NCBI RefSeq assembly: GCF_002994635.1
Contig: NZ_PVNL01000096.1
Span: 1-64,000, forward strand
Length of the DNA: 64,000 nt
Origin: Enhygromyxa salina
Lineage (GTDB): Bacteria > Myxococcota_A > Polyangia > Nannocystales > Nannocystaceae
Direction: 5' to 3'
Position numbers and translations under genes: made by a program. This document shows, one piece after another, positions 41,624 to 52,697 of the stretch. Under the pieces are notes generated by a model. The model saw only the letters and a program-made list of their open reading frames with translations. It was not told the origin of the DNA and searched no databases. How positions within the stretch are numbered: position 1 is the stretch's first letter; each line of letters begins with the position of its first letter.

Positions 41624-43507
41624 TCAGCCGGCCGGCACGACCACATCGTTGAGCGAGATGGAGTTCCCACCCGCCGGGTAGCCATACGACGAGAAGCTAT
41701 CGAGGCCCCAGACCGTGAGCCCAAATGGACCCTCGCTGGTCGCGGTGTGCAGGCCATTCTCGCACCCGTTGACGCCAACATCCGCGCGCACGAGATCCAC
41801 GGTCGTGACCTCGAAGGCGCCATCTAGACCGACCGACTGCCAGTCGCCGATGACCCCCAGGCAATCGACGGTGACGTCGGCGAATCCCTCGTCAGTGGCG
41901 CCCCGTGTGAGCACCAGGTTCGTCGTCGCGTAGGCCGGATCCGTGAAGAACACATAGCGCTGGAGGAATTGTGCCGGCGGCAACATCAGCACGAATTCTT
42001 CGTCACCGAGCAGCATCGCAAACCCGGGCGCCGTCGCGCCGGGCCGGGTGCCGCCCACGAGGTTGGCGGTGCCCATCAGCTGGGCCATCGAGAACGGGTG
42101 CTGATCGTCCTGGCTCGTGACCCGAAACCGCTCGGTCGTGGTGAAGTCGACGATCTCCCCGAGCTCGAGGGTCGCTGGGGCACCGACGAGCGGCGGATCA
42201 AATTCGAGCGTTGTCCCGTCGACGGCGCCAACGAAGCGGTACGCGATGTCCTCGGGCTGCAGGTCGGCGCGCCGCGTCTCGTACGGGGCCGCCACGTAGA
42301 GGTTGCCGAGCGTGGCCACGGAGGTGTTTTGCTGATGCGCCGACTCGCCGCCGGGGTTGGGCGTGGGCTGCAGACGCAAGAAGCGGTTGCCAGTGTGCAG
42401 CGCGATCGGCTTGTTGCTGAGCACCCGCGTGCCCGAGGGATCGCTGTCGTCTTGTGGCACCTCCCACTGCACGAACTCGCCGGCCGCGAGCGTGACCTGG
42501 CCGGAGTCGCCTTGGGGGATGCCGACGAGCCCGTCGCCTGCCAGCAGCTGAGCGGTCGGGGCGACCTCGACCATGGTGTCGTCCTCGAGCGCGACGATCT
42601 GCAGCCACAGCGGCCCGGGCGGATTGTGGGTCCCGGGCGGGGGCGTGATCGCAACATAGTTCGTGCCCCACACGCTGGTCGGATAGAGTAATTCGGCGCT
42701 GGGAATATACGAGTACGCGCCGCCAAACGGCATCATGTCGTAAGCGGTCACCGGGATATCGGTCGTGATCTCGAACGCCGCCGAGCGGCCTGATGCGACG
42801 AGCTCGGTGCTCGCCTCGACCGCGGTCGGGCTCGGACAATACAGCGGGGTCATCTGCTGGGGATGGACCGCGTTGGGCTGGTGCGACAAGAACAACACGG
42901 CGACGGAGTCCGGGGGCAGCCCCTCCTGGGGCAGGCCTGGCCAGGCTTCGGGAGCCAGCCCCGGCGTGACCACGCGCGCAAAGATCGACACATCGAGGTC
43001 GACCCCATCGCGCGCGACCTGCAGCTGCACCGAGTGGTCCCAACTGTTGGTCAGGAAGGTCGCAAAGCAGGGCGGCGGCGAGCCGACCCAGGACGGTGGC
43101 GTCGGGACGATGAAGTGACATCCAAAGTTTGCCTGGCTGCTCGCGGCGGCCTGACACGCGGGTACGCACTCACCGTCGTCGCAGCCTTCGTCTGGCGCGC
43201 ACTGCTCGACGACGTTGCCAGATCCGTCGACCACGGCGCGTAGATCCTGGCTGCACCCGAGCTCGCCGAGCCCCATGTCCGTCACGTCGACGTCGAACTT
43301 CAGCCCGCCCTCGGTGCTGGTGTCCGCGGTCTCGTCGGTCGCGTCCGTCGTCGACTCGTCCTCGCTCGTCGCCGTCGTCGAGTTCGTGGATAGCGTGGTC
43401 GACACGCTCGTGCTCGAGTCGCCGTCCGTGCCCGCGCTCGCGCAGCCGAGACCCAGGGCGACCAGTAACCAGGGAGCGGAGCGGGGAGACGCGACGAAGC
43501 TGTCCAT
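41624..43507 (-). CDS. IgGFc-binding-domain lipoprotein
   Basis: A 627-aa secreted protein with an N-terminal signal and lipobox-like LGLGC, then a Thr/Ser/Asp linker (residues 30-65) and a Cys-bearing spacer (CSQDLRAVVDG and CAPDEGCDDGECVPAC). The rest is the IgGFc-binding N-terminal-type domain common in Myxococcota surface proteins, seen in ITTDIPVTAYDMMPFGG, SNKPIALHTGNRF and FGLTVWGLDSFSSYGYPAGG. It is a surface adhesin-like protein of unknown ligand. Confidence 0.82.
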   Translation of the reverse strand: MDSFVASPRSAPWLLVALGLGCASAGTDGDSSTSVSTTLSTNSTTATSEDESTTDATDETADTSTEGGLKFDVDVTDMGLGELGCSQDLRAVVDGSGNVVEQCAPDEGCDDGECVPACQAAASSQANFGCHFIVPTPPSWVGSPPPCFATFLTNSWDHSVQLQVARDGVDLDVSIFARVVTPGLAPEAWPGLPQEGLPPDSVAVLFLSHQPNAVHPQQMTPLYCPSPTAVEASTELVASGRSAAFEITTDIPVTAYDMMPFGGAYSYIPSAELLYPTSVWGTNYVAITPPPGTHNPPGPLWLQIVALEDDTMVEVAPTAQLLAGDGLVGIPQGDSGQVTLAAGEFVQWEVPQDDSDPSGTRVLSNKPIALHTGNRFLRLQPTPNPGGESAHQQNTSVATLGNLYVAAPYETRRADLQPEDIAYRFVGAVDGTTLEFDPPLVGAPATLELGEIVDFTTTERFRVTSQDDQHPFSMAQLMGTANLVGGTRPGATAPGFAMLLGDEEFVLMLPPAQFLQRYVFFTDPAYATTNLVLTRGATDEGFADVTVDCLGVIGDWQSVGLDGAFEVTTVDLVRADVGVNGCENGLHTATSEGPFGLTVWGLDSFSSYGYPAGGNSISLNDVVVPAG

Positions 43508-43686
43508 CGCGCGCCTATATCATGCACGGCGAGCGCTGGGACGCTTTTTGCCAAGCCCACGGACCACCACGTGTTGCTTTTAGCATCGGGATGCGGCGCT
43601 GATCGCTGCCCGTCGATTCCTCGGGCTGTTGCGGGCGCGGCCAAGTGCGTGAGAGTCTCCTCTCAGACGGAGACGGAGCAGCTGCC

Positions 43687-44040
43687 ATGGCACACAAGAT
43701 CTACGGGATGAGCTTCGGCTCTGTATACCCTCACTACGTGACGAAGGCGGAGAAGAAGCGCCGCACCAAGGCCGAGGTCGACGAGATCCTCAGGTGGTTC
43801 ACCGGCTATTCGCAGGAAGAGCTCGAGGCGAAGATCGACGATGGGACGGACTACGAGTCCTTCCTCGCCGAGGCCCCGTCGCTCAACCCCGATCGTACCC
43901 TCATCAAAGGTGTCGTGTGCGGCGTTCGCGTCGAAGACGTGGAGGAGGAGACGATGCGCGAAATTCGCTACATCGACAAGCTCGTCGATGAGCTCGCGCG
44001 CGGAAAGGCGATGGAGAAGATTCTACGCTCGGAGCAATGA
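43687..44040 (+). CDS. DUF2200 family protein
   Basis: A 117-aa cytoplasmic protein starting [18 protein letters not shown]. The sequence [20 protein letters not shown], then GYSQEELEA and [20 protein letters not shown], matches DUF2200, a short family of unknown function whose usual length is about 115-120. A GAG-type Shine-Dalgarno lies upstream. It stands alone, convergent with the VCBS lipoprotein. Confidence 0.88.
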   Translation: MAHKIYGMSFGSVYPHYVTKAEKKRRTKAEVDEILRWFTGYSQEELEAKIDDGTDYESFLAEAPSLNPDRTLIKGVVCGVRVEDVEEETMREIRYIDKLVDELARGKAMEKILRSEQ

Positions 44041-44076
44041 GCCCTGGACCTCGGTCGCGCATGCTCCGTACGCCTC

Positions 44077-45429
<1,353 letters not shown>

Positions 45430-45875
45430 GGCGAATTCTCTCGCTTGGGGTGTGCCACCACGGGAGCGAATCGATCACGCAATTCGAGCGGCACTCGGTC
45501 CGGACCGCACCCGCCGATAGATTGACATATGCTGCAAGTCATTGACCGGGCTTGGTCCGAGATCAGAAACGGCAGCCTGACGTGACCCTCGGGGCGATCA
45601 ATCGTCTCTGGCACCAGTCGGAGAATGTGCACGTACTTCTGGCGGCGCCCGGTCTTGTTCGCGTCCAGCTTGTCCACCGACTCGAGCACGCTCGACGCGG
45701 AGAACTGCCAGTCCCGGTCGAGACTGGACTTGCCTTCGGGCGCCATTCCCCATCTTCCCACGCCTCAATGAGGGCAGAGCGCAGCGCGCTGATCGGACAG
45801 CGAGGCACGCGCGGTCTTGACCTTCCCTCGTAAACCGCTTGCAACCGCCCGAACATCATCGCACTATGACTACGC
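45430..45875. other. Intergenic region without a clear gene
   Basis: A minus-strand frame runs from 45761 (MGRWGMAPEGKSSLDRDW) into the upstream side of the VCBS gene but shows no family signal, and a plus-strand frame opposes it. I cannot support either as a gene. Confidence 0.4.
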
Positions 45876-46190
45876 TTGCGCGTCCTCCGCACAGCGTTCC
45901 TACTCTTGGCAGCCTTCGTGCTGCTGAGCGTCGCCGGTCCGTCATGGGCAAATTTGTTCGACGACGACGACCAGTCGGTGACGAGTGAGCAAGCGGGCGA
46001 GCGCGAGCGCGGCGAGAGCAAAACTGAAGAGCACAGCGAGAGCGAAGACGACGATGACCCGTCGCTCGAGCCCGGGCTGATCGCCAGCGCCCGCGCGCCA
46101 TCCGTCGTTCACATCGCCTATCAAAAGCGGTCGCCGCGTCCCGGCTACTCCGATCCCCCCCTCCGTCCGCCCGTCGCCGTTCGCGGCTGA
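45876..46190 (+). CDS. Small exported acidic protein
   Basis: A 104-aa protein from a TTG start: a signal peptide (LLAAFVLLSVAGPSWAN) followed by an acidic stretch (FDDDDQSVTSEQ and SESEDDDDP). No domain recognised. It is 43 bases upstream of the transporter gene region and may be co-transcribed. The unusual start codon lowers confidence. Confidence 0.4.
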   Translation: MRVLRTAFLLLAAFVLLSVAGPSWANLFDDDDQSVTSEQAGERERGESKTEEHSESEDDDDPSLEPGLIASARAPSVVHIAYQKRSPRPGYSDPPLRPPVAVRG

Positions 46191-46266
46191 AGGCGGCTCG
46201 TCGCGCGTCGATTCGCGCTGACGACATCGGAGCGTGTGCCCATTGGTGGGCGCGCGCGTGTGGCTC

Positions 46267-47871
46267 ATGAGTACGAAGACGGTGATAGCGATGATCCCAG
46301 ACGACAAAAATCCAATCGAAGACGACGGCATGACCCGGACCGGACGCCTGTGCGGCGGCCTGCGCAACGACCTTCGCCGACGCCTGCCCCACTACCTCAG
46401 CGACTGGCGCGACGGCCTCCACCCCAAGGTCGCCGGCTCGACGCTGTTCTTGTTCTTCGCCTGCCTGGCCAACGCGATCGCGTTTGGCGGGCTGACGGGG
46501 CTGGTCACGGGCGGCGAGATCGGGACGGTCGAGATGATCGTCGCGACCGCGGCTGGCGGCATCCTGTTCGCGCTGTGCTCGGGCCAACCACTGACGATCC
46601 TCGGCGGGACTGGGCCAATCGTGATCTTCACGGGCTTGCTGTACACGACCTGCGTCCAGCTCTCGCTGCCTTTCTTGCCGGTCTACGGCTGGGTCGGGCT
46701 GTGGTCCGGGGCGTTCCTGGTCCTGCTGGCGATCACCGACGCGAGCTTCTTGATGCGCTACTTCACGCGCTTCACCGACGAGATCTTCGCGGCCCTGATC
46801 GCCGTGATCTTCATCGTCGAGGCCGTGAAGTCAGTCGCGCTGGGATTCACCGAGGACGGCTCGGACATCGCCGCCGGGTTGCTGGCGCTGATCTTGGCGG
46901 TCGGGACCTACCTCGTCGCGCGCACGCTCAAGGGCTTCTTGCGCACGCCCTTTCTCCATCGGCGGGTCCGCGAGCTGGTGTCCGACTTTGGCCCGGCGCT
47001 GGCGATCGCCGCCATGACCGGGATCGCGCTGCTGTTTCCCGACGTCGACCTCGAGGGCGCCGCGATCCCCGAGACCGTTGCGACCACGTCCGGCCGCCCG
47101 TGGCAGGTCGATCTGATGGCGGTCCCGGTCTGGGTCATGTTCGCGGCCGCAGGCCCCGCCCTGCTCGCGACGATCTTGCTGTTCCTCGATCAGAACATCT
47201 CCACGCGGCTCGTCAACGCCAAGAGCCACAAGCTCACCAAGGGCCCGGGCTTTCACCTCGACTTGCTCGTCGTCGGCGGGATCACGGTCGCGTGCTCGAT
47301 GTTTGGGCTCCCGTGGATCGTCGCGGCCACGGTCCACGCGCTCAACCACGTCAAGAGCCTCGCCGACACCGAGGTCGTGGCCGAGGGCGGAGCGATCCGC
47401 GAGCGGATCGTGTCCGTCCGCGAGAACCGTGTGTCGCCCCTGATGATCCACGTGCTGATCGCCGGCTCCATCCTGATCCTGCCGCTGATCAAGCTGATTC
47501 CGATGGCGGTGCTGTTCGGGCTGTTCTTGTACATGGGCTTCGCCACGCTCAGCGGCAACGAGCTCGCCGATCGTGCGCGGCTGTGGTTCACTGATCGCTC
47601 GCTCTATCCCGAGACCCACTACGTCCGAACCGTCCCGCGCCGCAAGATCCACCTATTCACGATGATCCAGCTCGGCGGGCTGATCGCGCTGTGGGTGCTC
47701 AAGACCAGCCCGCTTGGGCTGCTGTTCCCGATCTTGATCGCGCTGCTCGTGCCCCTGCGCCTGGCGATGAAGCGGTTGTTCACCGACGCCGAACTCGAGG
47801 CCCTCGACGGCGAGGAGTCGGTCGAGGACATCGAGGACGATCATATGATGGCCGGCGATCTCCACGCTTAG
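46267..47871 (+). CDS. SLC4-type bicarbonate/anion transporter
   Basis: A 534-aa polytopic membrane protein with hallmarks of the SLC4 (anion exchanger/Na-bicarbonate) family: FALCSGQPLTILGGTGPIVI, matching LFSGQPLTILGSTGP of animal members, LLFLDQNISTRLVN matching FMDQQITAxIVN, and GPGFHLDLLVVGG matching the GxGYHLDLL segment. About a dozen hydrophobic segments are visible. The large N-terminal cytoplasmic domain of animal SLC4 proteins is absent. It would carry bicarbonate or another anion across the inner membrane. A start at 46234 or 46267 is possible. Confidence 0.85.
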   Translation: MSTKTVIAMIPDDKNPIEDDGMTRTGRLCGGLRNDLRRRLPHYLSDWRDGLHPKVAGSTLFLFFACLANAIAFGGLTGLVTGGEIGTVEMIVATAAGGILFALCSGQPLTILGGTGPIVIFTGLLYTTCVQLSLPFLPVYGWVGLWSGAFLVLLAITDASFLMRYFTRFTDEIFAALIAVIFIVEAVKSVALGFTEDGSDIAAGLLALILAVGTYLVARTLKGFLRTPFLHRRVRELVSDFGPALAIAAMTGIALLFPDVDLEGAAIPETVATTSGRPWQVDLMAVPVWVMFAAAGPALLATILLFLDQNISTRLVNAKSHKLTKGPGFHLDLLVVGGITVACSMFGLPWIVAATVHALNHVKSLADTEVVAEGGAIRERIVSVRENRVSPLMIHVLIAGSILILPLIKLIPMAVLFGLFLYMGFATLSGNELADRARLWFTDRSLYPETHYVRTVPRRKIHLFTMIQLGGLIALWVLKTSPLGLLFPILIALLVPLRLAMKRLFTDAELEALDGEESVEDIEDDHMMAGDLHA

Positions 47872-48294
47872 ACCGTATGGATTGACCGGCCCACAGACGC
47901 ACACTTTGGGTTCACCGTCTTCGACGGTGCGATGACGGGCGACCACACTGGGGCAAGAGTCTCGCGCGAGGCGCCGGACCCGAGCACGACGGCGACTCGA
48001 TCGAGAGCGGCACGAGCCTCTATTGGCCAGGGGGAGAATTTGCGGGCCGGGTCCGACACACGGTGAACATGCGCCCATCCACCCGGTCGGGCTCGGCGGT
48101 CGGGTTGCGTTGTTACATGATCGAAGTGTTCGAATTGTGCATTGAGCCAATCCCCTGATTCGGCGGCGGCACCGCTGAGCGTGTCGGCGCTCTTGCCTTG
48201 GCGGCTCAGACGACGACACCGACACGACAACGAGATGCCCGCCAGCATCGGCGACATCGACGTAGGCAGCCCCGTGTCCTCACTGTTCGTGTCT
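47872..48294. other. Intergenic region after the SLC4 gene
   Basis: No gene is supported. A minus-strand frame (to 48341) continues beyond the MscS remnant but shows no clear homology and may be its decayed tail. Confidence 0.4.
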
Positions 48295-48933
48295 TCAATC
48301 ACGTATGCGCGGTATTCCGCAACGTTCGTTACTGGAAGCATGGGCTTCGGGCGAGCCTTCGTCGCTGACCATGATTTTTTTCATCATCCGGTTCGGGACC
48401 CAATGTTCGACGTGGTCGGCCGAGCGAAGTCGAGTGAAACGCCAGCCGATATGGGTCACCCGGCCGCAGGTCCGAGCATCGATCACGATCCAGTCGCCGA
48501 TCCGGCAACGCCGCCGTCGAGCCATGAAGGGCCCGCGACGGGGCGTGTCGATCATCGAGAAGCCGACCGCAACCGCGAGGATGATGGCGAACACGATCCA
48601 TGCGCTGGAGGCGAGGTAGCAGGCGACCAACATGCCATAGCCGGACCCGCCGATCAGCGCTGCCGCAGCGAACTGTCGATCTCGAGATCCCCATCGTGGC
48701 CCCGGCGTGGGGCGCGGTTTTGAGTGTTGTGATTGTCGACCAGGCCGCGTGGCCGCGTGGCGAGCACGGGCATCGGGTTGTTGATGCACCAAAGGAGACC
48801 GAGGCCTTTCTCGGTTGAGATGGACGCTGTCGACCCACGTGTCGTCGGCCCGCCACCAGCGAGGGGCTGGGCGAAATGTCGACACCGTAGGCGAGGCACA
48901 AATTGGCCGCCGACCCGCTATTGATGGGCCCAC
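48295..48933 (-). pseudogene. Remnant of an MscS-type mechanosensitive channel
   Basis: Within a 212-aa frame, IVFAIILAVAVGFSMID is a membrane helix and CRIGDWIVIDARTCGRVTHI with WRFTRLRSADHVEHWVPN is the MscS beta domain (usual form RVGDWVxVxGxxGxVxxIGxRxTxLRTxDG...VPN). The N-terminal sensor helices and most of the C-terminal domain are missing and the flanking sequence is Arg/Pro-rich frame noise, so this is a decayed fragment, not a working channel. Confidence 0.6.
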
Positions 48934-48954
48934 TGGCGACCGAGACTCGGGTGA

Positions 48955-49278
48955 TCAGGCCCGCGTAGGCGGGCCGCGAGCCCAGCCTGGGTCTCCGACC
49001 TGTACGCCCACAGCCGGCGAACCAGCGTCGATCCACTGCTTAATCCACGGCTGTGGCGCGAGCGGGGCGTCAACGATGGGCGGCGGACAGTCTGGAATGT
49101 CGACGCGCGTCGATGGGCCCGCAAAGCGAGAACTCTCGACCCGTCGAGCCGGCAGCGCGTCAACGTCACGATCTTGATTCAGGTGCTCGTCCAGCTCCCG
49201 CGCGGGGCTGGACGGCGCGCATCCGACGACCCAGAGGATCGCCAGAATCGCCGTCAAGATGCGCCGAAACGCGACCAC
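48955..49278 (-). CDS. Small lipoprotein
   Basis: A 107-aa protein with a signal (RRILTAILAILWVVGC) and lipobox WVVGC. The mature part is polar with Pro-rich segments (PDCPPPIVDAPLAPQPW). No family recognised. It diverges from the DUF3616 gene, with starts about 100 bases apart. Could be a fragment next to the decayed MscS gene. Confidence 0.5.
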   Translation of the reverse strand: MVAFRRILTAILAILWVVGCAPSSPARELDEHLNQDRDVDALPARRVESSRFAGPSTRVDIPDCPPPIVDAPLAPQPWIKQWIDAGSPAVGVQVGDPGWARGPPTRA

Positions 49279-49375
49279 GGGGCCAACCTACACAACGCAA
49301 GGCAGTGGCGCAATGGGGCGAGCTGCGGGCCGCGTCCTGGCACGCGATACCTCTCGCCGCTATGCTCGTCGCCAC

Positions 49376-50446
49376 GTGCGTGTTTGTTTTTCCATCTTCG
49401 CGGTTGGACTGCTGTGCTGTGCCTGCGGCCATGAGGAGGCCAGGGCAGCGCAGGCGCCCCACGCGACAGGGGCCGAAATTCACTTCGACGTCAACGATCC
49501 CAGGCCGTCGCCCGCGCGCCCCGCCGACGTTCGCTTCGTCGGCATGTGCGACGCGTCGGGCGCAGTCCCGCTCGATGCTCACGTGTTCGCGGTGGCCGAC
49601 GACGAAGACAACCTCCTGAGGGTTTACGACGCAGACCGCGGTGGGGAGCCGCTGTACAGCAAGGACATCTCGGCTGATGTGAGCATCTTCCCCCGACCGG
49701 CGAAAGATCCACGCCGCCCGCCGAAGCCCCCCGCCGAGGCGGACATCGAAGCTGCGACCATGCACCAAGGCCATGCCTACTGGCTGACCTCCCATGGCAC
49801 GAACAGCAAGGGGAAGCACAAGCCCGAGCGCCTGCGCTTGTTCGCCACCACGTCGCCCGACTACGGCAAGCCGCTGGCGGTGGTGGGGAGCACGTACATG
49901 AATTTGTTGGTGGATCTCGAGGCGGACCCCCGATATCGGTCCTTTGGTCTCGCCAAGGCCGCTCAGATCGCGCCCAAGGAGCCCGGCGGCCTCAATATCG
50001 AAGGGATGACCGACCGAGCGGCGGGCGGTGTCTTCATCGGCTTTCGGAACCCGACGCCGCAAGGAAGGGCCTTGCTGGTCGTGCTCGAGAATCCTTCCGG
50101 TGTGATCGACGGCGAGGCCGCACGTTTCGGTGATCCCGTCGTGCTGGAGCTCGATGGTCTCGGTATCCGTGGTCTATCGGCGTGGCGTGGCCACTACTTG
50201 ATCGTCGCGGGCGACTACGCCGGGACCCAAGACTCTCGTCTCTACACGTGGGACGGCCAGAGCGAACAGCCGCAGCTGGTCGACCTCGATCTTGGGGACC
50301 TCAACCCCGAAGGCTTCTTCACGCCGGAAGACCGCGAGCAGATCATGCTCTTGAGCGACGACGGGACCGTCGAGGTCGACGGCATCGCGTGCAAGAAGCT
50401 GGACGACCCCGCTAAAAAGTCCTTTCGAGGTCGTTGGGTGCTCTAG
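49376..50446 (+). CDS. DUF3616-type exported protein
   Basis: About 356 aa from a GTG at 49376, giving a hydrophobic signal FSIFAVGLLCCACG that could be a lipobox. The mature part matches DUF3616: DIEAATMHQGHAYWLTSHG, LNIEGMTDRAAGG, VFIGFRNPTP and ALLVVLENP, typical of a beta-propeller-like secreted family of unknown function. The longer frame upstream is not signal-like. Confidence 0.78.
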   Translation: MRVCFSIFAVGLLCCACGHEEARAAQAPHATGAEIHFDVNDPRPSPARPADVRFVGMCDASGAVPLDAHVFAVADDEDNLLRVYDADRGGEPLYSKDISADVSIFPRPAKDPRRPPKPPAEADIEAATMHQGHAYWLTSHGTNSKGKHKPERLRLFATTSPDYGKPLAVVGSTYMNLLVDLEADPRYRSFGLAKAAQIAPKEPGGLNIEGMTDRAAGGVFIGFRNPTPQGRALLVVLENPSGVIDGEAARFGDPVVLELDGLGIRGLSAWRGHYLIVAGDYAGTQDSRLYTWDGQSEQPQLVDLDLGDLNPEGFFTPEDREQIMLLSDDGTVEVDGIACKKLDDPAKKSFRGRWVL

Positions 50447-50683
50447 AGCACCGACCAGTTTGAATTCACGACGCCAGGCACATCTGGGGCCGCTCCTGCC
50501 GTTGTCGACTCGGCGCTCGCAGTATGCCGGATACAGCTTCGGCCTCGCTCCTAGGCAGGAACGGCCCCAGACGCACCTGACGACGCGACTCCAAACTGAT
50601 CGGCGCTCTAGATCGACTTGCTCACGCTTGCCAGCGCCATCGGTGCGTTCAACTCCGTGTCGGGGTAGTTCGCTGGCGCGTAC

Positions 50684-51742
50684 GTGTACGCGCGGTTGCT
50701 GGCTGCGACGCTCGGCGGCAGCGGCTTCCTCGCCGTCTACCTGGCGGGCGTGGTCCTCGGCAACAGCAGGCTCGTCTTCAAGCGTGGGATCTTCCTGTTC
50801 CACGACGGGATGGCGTGGCTCAGCCAGATCACCATGTTCGTGGTCCTCGGGCTGCTGAGCTTTCCGTCGCGGCTGTTGGAGACGGCTTCGTCCGGCCTGC
50901 TCGTGGCCGCGGTGCTCGTTTTCGTGGCGCGCCCGGTCGCCGCCTTCGGGTTGCTCTGGCCGTTCGGTTTCAGGTGGAGGGAGCTGCTCTTCATCTCGTG
51001 GGCGGGGTTGAAGGGCGCGGTGCCGGTCATTTTGGGCACCTATCCGCTCCTGTTCGGGCTCCCGGACGGCTCGAAAATCTTCGACGTCATCTTCTTCGTC
51101 GTGCTCATCTCCGCGATCCTGCAGGGCTCGACCCTCGGCTGGCTAGCGAGGCGGCTGGGCATCATTCGGCCCGCCAGCACGCCGCCCCCGGCGTCGCTGG
51201 AGATCACCTCGATCCGAGACGTCGACGGCGACATCCTCGACTATCCCATCTCCCACGACAGCCCCCTGGCCGGAGTGGCAATCAGGGACCTGTCGCTGCC
51301 GGATGGGGCGCTCGTCGCGTTGATCACTCGCGACAGCCGCATCATCCCCCCGCGCGGCAGCACCCGCATCTGGCCGGCCGACCACCTCTTCGTCGTCATG
51401 CGCTCCGAGCTGCGTCCCGTGATCGACCGCCTGTTCGCAGGTTCGGGGCCCGCCGCGATCCCGCCGCGCGGGCTCGAGCTCCAGGGCGGTGCACGCCTCG
51501 CCGATCTCGCGGCGCTCTATGGGCTCGACATCGGTCTCGCGGCGGCCGATCGAGACGGGACGACGCTCGCGTCGCTCCTCCACGACCACCTCGGTGACCG
51601 GCGGGTCGAGGTCGGCGCGTACGTGGTCTGTGGCCACGTGCGCGTGGAGGTCACCGAGCTGCGCGACGGCGTCGTCAAGCGTGCGCGGATCGAGCGTGTG
51701 TCCGAAGTACACGTGCCGACCGCCGCGGCCGACGAGGGCTGA
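50684..51742 (+). pseudogene. 5'-truncated NhaP2/CvrA-type K+/H+ antiporter
   Basis: The 352-aa frame begins in mid-protein at GGSGFLAVYLAGVVLGN, which in NhaP2-type antiporters lies well after the first seven membrane helices. The remaining helices, FISWAGLKGAVPVILGTYP (the ion-pathway helix), and the cytoplasmic TrkA-C-like tail (SLPDGALVALITRDSRIIPP) are intact. About 220 residues are missing and no upstream piece is found in the window, so it is probably a truncated pseudogene. Confidence 0.7.
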
Positions 51743-51809
51743 GCGGCGTCGCCCTGGCGTCGTGAATACAAACTGACTGGTGCGCGAGGAGGCCGAGCTC
51801 GACCGAAGC

Positions 51810-52508
51810 TCAGCTTCGGCGGCCGTCGTCGTTGGCGGCCCTGAGCCCCGGCTTGGACACGACCCGGCTCAGGTGCAGACCGAGGGCCAGCGTCGACGCG
51901 AGCAGGCCGAGGATGAAGGCGGCGCCGAGCTGGAAGTGCGTCAGCATGACGGCCCCCGAAGCGGCCGTGAAGGCCTTGTTGTTGAGGTCTTTGCCGACCG
52001 CCTCCTGGATGTCCGTGAGCCCGTTGAGCTCGGCTCGGAGATCCTCGAAGGCCGCGCGGATGGCCCCGTCGTAGCTCACGTCTTTGCCGGCCGCGAGGTC
52101 CGCGAGCAGGGCCTGCTCGAGGGTCGTGTAGTGCTCTAGCTGGCCCTCGAACTCGCGCAGCAGCTGGCTCTCGTCGTCGACCAGATAAGTCCGCTCGATC
52201 TCGGCGACGCTCGCGACGATCCCGCCGTGCAGCCGGCCGAGCTCGTAGTGGACCTGCGCCAGGTCGCCCCCGCCGTGGCCGAGCAGGTGCTCCTCGAGCA
52301 CGAGTCGCCGGGAGTACACCTGATCGTTGAGGTGAAACAGCGACGTCGCCGGGACCAGGCGATCGTCGTGCATCGAGGTGCACGAGTCCTCGAGCACCCG
52401 CATGTACGAGCGCTCCCACAGCAGGCTGCCCAGGATCAGCAGCACGAAGATGGTCAGCAGCATCGCAAGCCGATTCTGCCGCAGGCGCTCCACCGCGAGT
52501 TCCAACAT
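51810..52508 (-). CDS. Membrane-anchored four-helix-bundle sensor-like protein
   Basis: A 232-aa protein with an N-terminal membrane helix (AMLLTIFVLLILGSLLW), an extracytoplasmic helical domain of about 150 residues and a second helix (GAAFILGLLASTLALGL). That layout fits the 4HB_MCP ligand-binding module of chemoreceptors, but the signalling domain is absent and only a short tail follows. It may be a solitary sensor or partner subunit. Opposite to Rnk. Confidence 0.6.
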   Translation of the reverse strand: MLELAVERLRQNRLAMLLTIFVLLILGSLLWERSYMRVLEDSCTSMHDDRLVPATSLFHLNDQVYSRRLVLEEHLLGHGGGDLAQVHYELGRLHGGIVASVAEIERTYLVDDESQLLREFEGQLEHYTTLEQALLADLAAGKDVSYDGAIRAAFEDLRAELNGLTDIQEAVGKDLNNKAFTAASGAVMLTHFQLGAAFILGLLASTLALGLHLSRVVSKPGLRAANDDGRRS

Positions 52509-52637
52509 CGCTCAATGCTAGCAGGGATCCGTCACCCGCCGGTGGAAAACCTGCGGCGCAAGTCCAGACCGGGTCGAGCGAACTTCGCGCCGCGCGGTCG
52601 TGGTTGCACGGACCTGCATTGCTCGCCAGACTGATCG

Positions 52638-52668
52638 GGAAGGGCTCGTCCGGCGGACGAGCCCTTCC
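52638..52668. promoter_or_regulatory. Perfect 14-bp inverted repeat upstream of rnk
   Basis: GGAAGGGCTCGTCC and its exact complement flank a 3-base loop. It lies 29 bases before the Rnk start and between divergent genes, so it is not a normal terminator; it may be an operator or a 5'-leader hairpin near the rnk ribosome site. Confidence 0.55.
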
Positions 52669-52697
52669 ACTCGTACGATCACCAACGAGGATTCGTC

